DNA of 5,925 nucleotides from Chloroflexota bacterium (GTDB lineage: Bacteria; Chloroflexota; Dehalococcoidia; Lucifugimonadales; UBA3495), in NCBI GenBank assembly GCA_022562335.1, contig JADFPM010000175.1:1-5925 (forward strand). Reading direction: 5' to 3'. Below are positions 1 through 5,096 of this stretch, piece after piece. Each line of letters starts with the position of its first letter. The stretch's first letter is position 1. The notes under the pieces are model-generated. The model did not search any database. It had not been told where the DNA came from and was given only the letters and a program-made list of their open reading frames with translations. A program made the position numbers and the translations under genes.

Positions 1-33
1 GGACGAAGGGGGATTTTTGGTATGCCAACCACC

Positions 34-61
34 GGCAAAGAGCCGTAAGCGGGCCTTTGCC
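34..61. repeat. Inverted repeat (7-bp stem) just past the NIPSNAP stop
   Basis: GGCAAAG at 34-40 pairs exactly with CTTTGCC at 55-61 around a 14-nt loop. It lies about 23 bp past the stop codon of the minus-strand NIPSNAP gene, so it could form in the 3' end of that transcript. No T-run follows the stem on the minus strand, so it is not a canonical intrinsic terminator. Nothing else in positions 1-83 looks coding. Confidence 0.35.
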
Positions 62-83
62 GCAGAACGGCCGTCCTATTGCC

Positions 84-698
84 CTAATGCATGGGAGAGA
101 AGGAGGCCGGGACCATGATCTTGTTCTCCTGTTTGACCCTGCCCGGCGCGCCCGAGGGCCACTGGGGGATCTTGGCGGCCGCGGTGCGGACCTTTTCCCG
201 ATCGGCCATGTCCTTGTACGGCCAGATGTGCATCCACCGGTTCAGCCCGCCAAACTCGGTCCACATGCCGGCGGCCAGGGGAGAGAACTCCTCCCGGTAG
301 GGAATGGCTTCAGCCCATTTTCGAAGCAGCTCGGGAATGGAGCCCGGCTCGTAGGTGTAGGTGCGCATCTCGTAGATGCCGCCCAGGGCCTGGTCGCCGC
401 CCATGGGGCGCATGAAGTCAGCCGGGTTCCAGATCTCCGAGTTCATATTGACGATGTTGCCTTCCGTCTTGGGCGGCCAGTCGGCTTCCTTGGAGGCATC
501 CGCGCGGACGTCGTTGCGCTCTTCCAGGCTCTCGTAGCCCCAGACGTGGATGATCTGGTTCAGGGGGCCGATATCCGTGTGCCAAAACGCCGCCAGCTTG
601 GAATATTTCTCGCGGACGGGCAATGCCACCTCAAAAGCCTTCTCAACCGCGGCCACCGATCCCGGCTTCAAATCGTAGGTGCGTACTTCGTAGATCAT
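84..698 (-). CDS. NIPSNAP family protein, two tandem domains
   Basis: This 204-residue protein has two NIPSNAP (dimeric alpha/beta barrel, ferredoxin-like) domains. The repeat is visible directly. IYEVRTY at residues 2-8 matches IYEMRTY at 108-114, each followed by a PGS turn, and LNQIIHVW at 46-53 matches LNRWMHIW at 152-159. The offset is 106 residues both times. Both copies keep the central Trp/His strand and a following Tyr plus acidic/Arg helix. There is no signal peptide or membrane segment, so it is probably cytoplasmic. The start is ATG at 698 with GAGGAG (703-708) four bases upstream, a strong ribosome binding site. The gene is divergent from the hydrolase at 902. NIPSNAP proteins have no settled biochemical role in bacteria; some relatives of this fold are small-molecule-binding or monooxygenase-like proteins, so no reaction is assigned. 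The family call is secure and the function unknown. Confidence 0.9.
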   Translation of the reverse strand: MIYEVRTYDLKPGSVAAVEKAFEVALPVREKYSKLAAFWHTDIGPLNQIIHVWGYESLEERNDVRADASKEADWPPKTEGNIVNMNSEIWNPADFMRPMGGDQALGGIYEMRTYTYEPGSIPELLRKWAEAIPYREEFSPLAAGMWTEFGGLNRWMHIWPYKDMADREKVRTAAAKIPQWPSGAPGRVKQENKIMVPASFSPMH

Positions 699-901
699 AT
701 CGCTCCTCTGCTATTGGTTGATTTCCCGCCGATCCGGTCTGACTTCCTGATCCAACTACCTAACCCACCCAACCGTTCGAAGCGTACCTCACGGCATTAT
801 GTCGCCTAGTTTAGCAACCGAGGGGTTTGGGGGCAAGCGGAGGGCCAAATGGCGTATAAGTCATCTGGCCTGCTCTTGCCAGGCGTTTCCGGCGCCTCGC
901 T
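699..901. other. Divergent intergenic region, no clear promoter
   Basis: About 200 bp separate the divergent NIPSNAP and hydrolase genes and should hold both promoters. The only -10-like hexamer noted towards the hydrolase is TATAAG at 855-860, without a convincing -35 partner. Around it an imperfect inverted repeat is visible: GCCAAATG (844-851) faces CATCTGGC (862-869), 7 of 8 bases pairing across the TATAAG, which would suit an operator. CTGGC and GCCAG form a second short inverted pair just downstream. All of this is weak and could be chance. Confidence 0.25.
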
Positions 902-1912
902 GTGTGTTATCCTTTTGCCGTGGAAAGATCCGCCCAGACATCGCCCAGCGAAACCGAGTTGAACCAGCGGTTCCAATATCCCTTCACCAGCAACTTTTTG
1001 GAAGTGAATGGGGTCCGGCTGCATTACCTGGATGAGGGGAACGGCCCGGCGATCCTGATGATCCACGGCCAGCCGACCTGGAGCTATCTGTACCGGAAAA
1101 TGATCCCGCCCCTGGTGGCGGCCGGTTACCGTTGTATCGTCCCAGACCTTATGGGGTTCGGCCTTTCCGACAAGCCAACGGACGAGTCCGAATACACGTT
1201 GAAACGCCATGTCGAGCTGATCACCGGGCTGGTGGAATGGCTTGAGGTGCGGCGGGTGACCATGGTGGGCCAGGACTGGGGCGGCCCCATCGGGCTGCGT
1301 TACGCCATAGAGAACCAGGAGAATGTCCATTCCCTGGTCATCCTCAACACCCTGGTCAGGCCCATGGCCGTTCCGTGGTTTTTTAAAATGCTATTCCAGC
1401 GGCCTTATTCCGGCTTTTTGATCCGGCGTCTGGACCTGTTTCGCAAAATGGCCTTTCGCAAGGGGCTCATGTTCAAGACACCCCTCGACCCCCAGGCCAA
1501 GGCCGAATACAAGATGCCCCACCCCAACGGGGCTTCGAGGGCCGGCGTGGCTGCTTTCCCCAAGATGATACCCACCAGCGAACGGCACCCCAATCACCAA
1601 TACCTGCTGGAGATCGAACAAGTCCTGAAACAGTGGCATATCCCAACGCTGGTGATGTTCTCCGACCGGGACGTGGCGTTCAAAGCGGATGAGGGGCAGC
1701 GCATCGCGGAGATGGTCCCCAACGGCCGGTTCAAACTGGTGCCCGGCGCGGGCCATTACCTGCAGGAAGATGCCGGCGAAGACATCGCCGCAGAGATGAT
1801 ATCCTTCCTCAACCAATGGGCGGCCCCCGAAAGGGTCCGAAACACGGCCAACCGGGGCGGCAGGCGTCCCTATCGGGGACGGCAGGTCAGCGCCGGTAAT
1901 CAGCGCCGGTAA
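902..1912 (+). CDS. Alpha/beta hydrolase, haloalkane dehalogenase-like (Asp nucleophile)
   Basis: This 336-residue protein has an alpha/beta hydrolase fold with a cap domain (about residues 150-225). The oxyanion motif HGQP is at 55-58, followed by TWSYLYRKMIPP. The nucleophile elbow GQDWGG places Asp125 and Trp126, the arrangement of DhlA-type haloalkane dehalogenases. The probable acid is Asp257 (in FSDRDV) and the base His285 (GAGHYLQED). The expected reaction is water-dependent cleavage of a carbon-halogen or similar bond through an aspartyl ester, in the cytoplasm. The second halide-binding Trp of DhlA (Trp175) appears to be Arg175 here, so dehalogenation is uncertain; an epoxide hydrolase or another ester/ether hydrolase is possible. 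The GTG start at 902 is uncertain: no good ribosome binding site precedes it, and GTG 920 or TTG 959 would also leave the core intact. The last 27 or so residues are an Arg/Gly-rich tail, partly encoded by tandem repeats. Confidence 0.88.
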   Translation: MCYPFAVERSAQTSPSETELNQRFQYPFTSNFLEVNGVRLHYLDEGNGPAILMIHGQPTWSYLYRKMIPPLVAAGYRCIVPDLMGFGLSDKPTDESEYTLKRHVELITGLVEWLEVRRVTMVGQDWGGPIGLRYAIENQENVHSLVILNTLVRPMAVPWFFKMLFQRPYSGFLIRRLDLFRKMAFRKGLMFKTPLDPQAKAEYKMPHPNGASRAGVAAFPKMIPTSERHPNHQYLLEIEQVLKQWHIPTLVMFSDRDVAFKADEGQRIAEMVPNGRFKLVPGAGHYLQEDAGEDIAAEMISFLNQWAAPERVRNTANRGGRRPYRGRQVSAGNQRR

Positions 1913-1963
1913 TCAGCCCGGTACCGGATCAACCCGGTGATCAGCGCCGGGAATCAGCCAGGG
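1887..1963 (+). repeat. Degenerate 12-16-bp tandem repeat at the convergent gene junction
   Basis: Six head-to-tail units begin at 1887, 1900, 1913, 1929, 1941 and 1954. The first two are identical 13-mers (TCAGCGCCGGTAA), the fifth differs by one base, and the others vary around TCA-CCCGGT-A. The stop codon of the hydrolase lies at the end of unit 2, so its last residues are repeat-encoded. An inverted copy of the core, TTACCGGCG at 1970-1978, overlaps the 3' end of the flavoprotein gene. It can pair over 9 bases with CGCCGGTAA at 1904-1912, making a long-loop stem between two convergent genes. There is no T-run, so a terminator role is only possible. Confidence 0.75.
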
Positions 1964-1965
1964 TG

Positions 1966-3432
1966 TCACTTACCGGCGAATCCCCTCCCCTTATTCGCGC
2001 CGTGGGCGGCCCAGGCGCCGGCCACCCGGCCGCTGAAAAGGGCCGGGCCCAACATGGTGCCTTCCAACCCCGCCCTGCCGTTGATGTGACCGCCGGCCAT
2101 ACCGGTCAATTCGCCGGCGGCATATAGGCCGGGGATGGGTTTACCGCCGCCGTCCAACACCCGGCATTGCAGGTCGGTCTTGACGCCGCCGAAGCTTTTC
2201 CGCGACAGGGGAAAGAACTGGATGGCGAAGAAGGGCGCTTCCTCTATCTTCTTTCGTCCCGCCAGGGGCCGGCCGAACTCGGGGTCGGTTTCCAGACCCT
2301 CATCGATGTAGCTGTTGTAACGCTGGATCGCCTGCTGAAACTCCGCCACCGGCAATCCCGCTTCTTCGGCCAGCGCTTCGATGCTGGAAGCCGTTTTGAT
2401 GAATGGAGACTCCCGGAACAACGTCTCGATGCGTTCCAGGTGCTTGGTCCCTCCGTCCCGGTAGTAAGGGTCGGAGATGTCCGCGCCCTTGCGCATTGAA
2501 TCATCGACGATTGCCCAGCAATATTGGGGCTCCTGGGCCAGGACCGCGGGGGTGGCCGAAGCGCCGCCGGAAAGCGTTTCGTTATGGAACCGGCGTCCCT
2601 GGGCGTTGACCCATACGTAATCGGGCAATCCCCTAACCACCAGGCCTCGCTTCTCGCTGGGGTCGCGGTAATCAGGGGTGGCGTAAGCGTACATCCACAT
2701 GTGGTCCATGTGGGTCAACGTCCCGCCGATGCCCTCCACCATCTTGTGGCCGTCGCCGGTGGCCCCGACGTGCGACCCTTCCATCAGCCTGGCGGAATGC
2801 AGGTCGGGCCGGTAGCTGCGGATCATATCCACGTTGGACATGAAGCCCCCGGTGGCCATCACCACCGATCTGGCGCGAAGCTCCAATATCTCCGACGTGT
2901 CCCGCCGCTGGACGCGCAGGCCGGTCACCTTGTCTTTCTCAACGATCAACTCGGTGGCGGCGGTATTGGTCAGCCAGTGGTCCACGCCGCGGGCCACCGC
3001 CGCATCGTACATCACCTGCCAGAGTTGTTTGCCGCCGCCCTCGGGATGGTGCCAGCGGGGGACGCTGTTACCCTCCTGGTGGTTGATGGCGTCCCAGTGG
3101 ACACCGAGATCGGCCAGCCATTGGAATAGATGTTCGCTGGTATTTTCGATGTAAAACCTGGCCCACTCCTCGTCGGCCGAGCCTTGACCCCACCGCAGCC
3201 ATTCGGCCAGGGCCAGCTCGGTGGTGTCCTGGATCCCCTTTTCGGCCTGGAGGGGCGTGGCGGAGAAGAAGCAGCCCCCGCCGGAAATGACGGTGGCGCC
3301 GCCCATCTCCGTTTCCCGCTCCACGACCGCCACGGTGGCTCCCTGTTCCATGGCGTCCAAAGCCGCCGCCAGGCCCGCGCCTCCCGAGCCTACTATTATT
3401 ACGTCTACAACAATGGAATCCTGCTGGACCAT
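1966..3432 (-). CDS. FAD-dependent oxidoreductase, FAD_binding_2 (fumarate reductase/KstD-like) family
   Basis: This 488-residue flavoprotein opens with a dinucleotide-binding Rossmann motif, VIIVGSGGAG (11-20), ending in the acidic VVERE that binds ribose. Further family marks are GGATVISGGG (44-53), VMATGGF (191-197), ATGDG (224-228), VNAQGRRFHNE (275-285), SFGGVKTD (413-420) and GLYAAGELTG (435-444), then a C-terminal FAD helix. It probably oxidises or reduces a C-C bond of a small substrate with non-covalent FAD. No Tat or Sec signal, heme motif or iron-sulfur motif is present, so it looks cytoplasmic and single-subunit. Compared with flavocytochrome fumarate reductase, the catalytic Arg after the VN..G.RF.NE segment is absent (Gly289 region) and the His before GGV is Lys412, while the Arg near the C-terminus (Arg453) is kept. 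A fumarate reductase label is therefore unsafe. The start is ATG at 3432 with GGAG (3440-3443) seven bases upstream. It converges on the hydrolase. Confidence 0.9.
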   Translation of the reverse strand: MVQQDSIVVDVIIVGSGGAGLAAALDAMEQGATVAVVERETEMGGATVISGGGCFFSATPLQAEKGIQDTTELALAEWLRWGQGSADEEWARFYIENTSEHLFQWLADLGVHWDAINHQEGNSVPRWHHPEGGGKQLWQVMYDAAVARGVDHWLTNTAATELIVEKDKVTGLRVQRRDTSEILELRARSVVMATGGFMSNVDMIRSYRPDLHSARLMEGSHVGATGDGHKMVEGIGGTLTHMDHMWMYAYATPDYRDPSEKRGLVVRGLPDYVWVNAQGRRFHNETLSGGASATPAVLAQEPQYCWAIVDDSMRKGADISDPYYRDGGTKHLERIETLFRESPFIKTASSIEALAEEAGLPVAEFQQAIQRYNSYIDEGLETDPEFGRPLAGRKKIEEAPFFAIQFFPLSRKSFGGVKTDLQCRVLDGGGKPIPGLYAAGELTGMAGGHINGRAGLEGTMLGPALFSGRVAGAWAAHGANKGRGFAGK

Positions 3433-3458
3433 CCTGCGTCTCCGTTGGTGAAATTATT

Positions 3459-3475
3459 GAGCCTTGCATAGGCTC
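3459..3475. repeat. Perfect 6-bp hairpin in the flavoprotein leader
   Basis: GAGCCT (3459-3464) and AGGCTC (3470-3475) pair exactly around a five-base loop, 27 bp upstream of the flavoprotein start. On the minus strand it sits directly before an AATAAT (3453-3458) that could be a weak -10 element. The role is unknown; it could be a short operator or a leader hairpin. There is no T-run to make it a terminator. Confidence 0.35.
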
Positions 3476-3493
3476 CTAAACTTGATGGTATGC

Positions 3494-3507
3494 AGCCCCA
3501 CGGGGCT
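3494..3507. repeat. Perfect short palindrome AGCCCC-AC-GGGGCT
   Basis: AGCCCC (3494-3499) and GGGGCT (3502-3507) form an inverted repeat directly abutting the left end of the compound palindromic repeat at 3508. It may be part of that repeat unit rather than a separate site. Its function is unknown. Confidence 0.4.
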
Positions 3508-3564
3508 AAATCCCCCCAACCCCCCTTTGCTAAGGGGGGCCAAATCTCCCCCTTTCGCAAAGGG
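3508..3564. repeat. Compound palindromic repeat, left part (interrupted by IS)
   Basis: This stretch starts AAATCCCCCC and holds two G/C-run hairpins. One is CCCCCCTT-TGCT-AAGGGGGG at 3520-3539. The second begins CCCCCTTT-CGC-AAAGGG at 3548-3564 and lacks its last bases, which are found on the far side of the insertion sequence. With those restored (from 4854) the second hairpin becomes a perfect 8-bp stem with a 3-base loop. The whole unit is then itself an inverted repeat ending in GGGGGATTT. Repeats of this CCCCCTTT...AAAGGGGG type occur between genes in many bacteria; mobility as a miniature element is inference. Confidence 0.75.
3560..3564 (+). repeat. Probable 5-bp target site duplication, left copy (AAGGG)
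   Basis: AAGGG directly abuts the left TGT end of the insertion sequence and recurs directly after its right ACA end at 4849-4853. The flanking repeat is itself rich in AAGGG, so the match alone could be chance. Removing one copy together with the IS restores a perfect hairpin, which supports a true duplication. Confidence 0.7.
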
Positions 3565-3614
3565 TGTATAGACCGGGGACATAGTTTACACATGTTCGGG
3601 GACATGGTGGACAC
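3565..3614 (+). repeat. Left terminal inverted repeat of the IS
   Basis: These 50 bases match the reverse complement of 4799-4848 at 43 positions. The outer 12 (TGTATAGACCGG) and an inner 21-base block are exact; the seven mismatches lie between. Two copies of a GGGGACAT-G-T--ACACAT motif begin at 3575 and 3598, 23 bp apart, and probably represent two transposase-binding sites. Confidence 0.88.
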
Positions 3615-3623
3615 ATTTTAAAT

Positions 3624-4757
3624 CTAGTCTACAGGTTGACGAAGGTCAATTTGGCAAATCTTATTGGTCATGAAGAACACCTCCCAGAGTCCATCGGTGC
3701 TGGTAGGTCTGACCGCCACCGGCAGTCCCTTGAAGGCAGTGCTGATCTTCACGTTCCGCCCCTTCCAGGTAAACCTGCCCTGGTCTTGGACCCGGCGCAC
3801 CTTGTCCCGGGGTCCATACTCCACCGGTGGCAGCTGTTCCGGAAATGGCCGGTGACTGACATGATAGCGGCTGGTTGGAGTTGCCATTCCCAGGGCCTCA
3901 TGGGGCCGCTCCAAGTTGTAGACGCCGCGCCAGTCATCGAAGGCCTCTTGGCAATGCTTCATGTCTCGGAAGGTGTTTCCACGCAGCACCTCAGCCTTCA
4001 GAGTCCGGTGGAAGCGCTCGTCTTTCCCCTGGGTCTGGGGATGGTGAGGCCGGCCATGGCTCACGCCGATGCCCAATCTCAGCAACCAGACACTCAGGAG
4101 CGTATGATGATGCTCCGCGTCGAGGCCCCAGGGGGATCCGTTGTCCATCACCATTCGTTCCGGCAGACCGTAGCGGCGGAAGATATTGATGAGCCGTTGC
4201 TGCACCGTCTGGGTCTTTTCGTCGCCACAGGCCTCCAGCCCCAAGGAAAACCGGGAGTGGTCGTCCAGCACGGTGAGAGGATGGCAGCGGCCTTCCATCA
4301 GAGCAAAGTGCCCTTTGAAGTCCATCTGCCACAGTTGGTTGGGCTCCAGATGCTCGAAGCGTTGCCAAGCCCGGTGTTTGCCGCCCTCAGAAGGATCGAT
4401 CCGGTCGTGACGCCTCAGGATGGCGGTGATCGTGCTTGGGCTAGGCAGCAACTCATGCCCCCGGGCCGACAGCCAGGCTCGCAGCTTACGCCCTCCCCAG
4501 GCCGGATGGGCGTCCCTTACTTTCAGCACCATCTCTTCAATCGCAGGCCCCGTGCGTCCAGGGGAATGATGGGGACGCCGCGGCAGATCGGCCAAAGCAG
4601 CCTCGCCGCCAACCCGGTGCCTCTCCCGCCACTTATACCCAGTGGTGGGGCTGACGCCAAACCTGCGGCACAGATCCCTCATGTTGACTCCTTCCCGTTG
4701 AGCCAAATCCGCCATCTCTTTTCGTTGAGACATTACAGACACCTCTTCCCACGGCAT
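3624..4757 (-). CDS. IS481-family DDE transposase
   Basis: This 377-residue transposase cuts and joins the ends of the surrounding element. Residues 1-60 form a helix-turn-helix that binds DNA (LCRRFGVSPTTGYKW at about 29-43, then the typical ADLPRRPHHSP linker). A second small winged region with WGGRKLRAWL (about 87-96) precedes an rve-type catalytic core. The acidic triad is Asp146 (WQMDFKG), Asp205 (VMDNGSPW) and Glu247 (GKDERFHRTLK), all present. A basic beta-rich C-terminal domain (about 310-377) is normal for this family. The start is ATG at 4757: GGAGG lies five bases upstream and the MPW..VSVMSQR beginning is usual for the family. A GTG at 4769 would add four residues but sits on the ribosome binding site. 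There is no frameshift or internal stop, so the protein looks functional. Confidence 0.95.
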   Translation of the reverse strand: MPWEEVSVMSQRKEMADLAQREGVNMRDLCRRFGVSPTTGYKWRERHRVGGEAALADLPRRPHHSPGRTGPAIEEMVLKVRDAHPAWGGRKLRAWLSARGHELLPSPSTITAILRRHDRIDPSEGGKHRAWQRFEHLEPNQLWQMDFKGHFALMEGRCHPLTVLDDHSRFSLGLEACGDEKTQTVQQRLINIFRRYGLPERMVMDNGSPWGLDAEHHHTLLSVWLLRLGIGVSHGRPHHPQTQGKDERFHRTLKAEVLRGNTFRDMKHCQEAFDDWRGVYNLERPHEALGMATPTSRYHVSHRPFPEQLPPVEYGPRDKVRRVQDQGRFTWKGRNVKISTAFKGLPVAVRPTSTDGLWEVFFMTNKICQIDLRQPVD

Positions 4758-4762
4758 GCCCA

Positions 4763-4767
4763 CCTCC
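4763..4767 (-). promoter_or_regulatory. Ribosome binding site of the transposase
   Basis: On the minus strand, GGAGG is followed by five bases and then ATG (4757-4755). This decides the start against the upstream in-frame GTG at 4769, which overlaps the site. Confidence 0.7.
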
Positions 4768-4798
4768 ACACAACTAGGTCATGCCAATTATCGCCTTG

Positions 4799-4848
4799 GT
4801 GTCCACCATGTCCCCGAACACCTGTCCACCATGTGTCCGGTCTATACA
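4799..4848 (-). repeat. Right terminal inverted repeat of the IS
   Basis: This is the inverted partner of 3565-3614 (43 of 50 positions). It also contains two copies of TGTCCACCATGT, at 4801-4812 (reading GTCCACCATGTCCCC with the preceding T) and about 4824-4835, matching the two-site layout of the left end. Confidence 0.88.
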
Positions 4849-4853
4849 AAGGG
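4849..4853 (+). repeat. Probable 5-bp target site duplication, right copy (AAGGG)
   Basis: This copy directly follows the ACA end of the element and is identical to 3560-3564. See the left copy for the caveat that the target is locally rich in this string. Confidence 0.7.
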
Positions 4854-4869
4854 GGATTAAGGGGGATTT
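4854..4869. repeat. Compound palindromic repeat, right part (after the IS)
   Basis: GGATTAAGGGGGATTT completes the repeat begun at 3508. Joined to position 3564 it gives a 73-bp unit. Its right half, read in reverse complement (AAATCCCCCTTAATCCCCC...), aligns with the left half (AAATCCCCCCAACCCCCC...) with one gap and few mismatches. The IS is therefore nested inside an older repeat. Confidence 0.72.
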
Positions 4870-5096
4870 CTACTCTAGCCTAGTCACTCGTGATGTTAAC
4901 CACTCAACGCCAGGCTCAGTAAGTTTGTTCCAGTCCGCACGCCGTTCTTCGACGGGTCACTGCGTCCCACGCAACGCCTGATGTCCTCGGCAAACAACCA
5001 AGGTCGTTAGATCATCCAGAATCAGGTTGCCTTCCAGCTCGTTGGCAGCTAATGTTACGGGAAGAGATCGGGTAAAATATTTTGGGGCAACGACTC
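4870..5096. other. Intergenic region between the IS and the MqnA-like gene
   Basis: These 227 bp hold no gene I can support. Isolated promoter-like hexamers are present (TTGGCA at 5042-5047 and TAAAAT at 5073-5078), but they lie 25 bp apart, too far for a normal sigma-70 pair. On the minus strand an open frame ending at TCA 4957-4959 reads plausibly for over 30 codons (ANELEGNLILDDL...) but has no start with a ribosome binding site. It may be a gene remnant or chance. Confidence 0.4.

Larger units (their letters stand above)
3565..4848 (-). mobile_element. Complete IS481-family insertion sequence, 1284 bp
   Basis: The element is bounded by TGTATAGACCGG at 3565 and its complement ending at 4848, giving 5'-TGT...ACA-3' ends as usual for the IS481 family. 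It has 50-bp imperfect terminal inverted repeats, one intact transposase on the minus strand occupying nearly the whole length, no passenger gene, and a probable AAGGG duplication. The length fits single-ORF IS481 elements. It sits inside one arm of a palindromic repeat between the flavoprotein and the MqnA-like gene, and disrupts no coding gene. With an undamaged ORF and well-matched ends it may still be active or recently inserted. No specific IS name is assigned. Confidence 0.92.

Noticed and set aside
34..61. Intrinsic terminator of the NIPSNAP gene.
   Set aside because: The 7-bp stem has a long loop and no following T-run on the minus strand, so only an inverted repeat is reported.
57..809. 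A 250-codon open frame on the plus strand over the NIPSNAP gene.
   Set aside because: It covers the real minus-strand gene, has no family features or good ribosome binding site, and is explained by the antisense of a GC-rich gene.
2167..3471. Several open frames of 68-201 codons on the plus strand within the flavoprotein gene.
   Set aside because: All oppose a well-supported 488-residue flavoprotein; their translations show no conserved motif.
3508..3564. The repeated C/T and A/G hairpins as a CRISPR array.
   Set aside because: There are only two unequal hairpins, with no regular spacers and no cas genes. The structure is a compound palindrome interrupted by the IS.
3636..4883. A 415-codon open frame on the plus strand, longer than the transposase it opposes.
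   Set aside because: It is antisense to the transposase, whose domains, catalytic triad and ribosome binding site are all present. The plus-strand translation has no recognisable motif and runs across the IS right end, as expected from GC-rich codon bias.
4905..4945. A tRNA-like T-arm string (GTTCCAGTCCGC).
   Set aside because: No acceptor, D-arm or anticodon stem could be drawn around it.
5042..5078. TTGGCA and TAAAAT as a promoter for the MqnA-like gene.
   Set aside because: Both hexamers are close to consensus, but the 25-bp spacing is far from the 16-18 bp a sigma-70 promoter needs, and no -35 lies at the proper distance.
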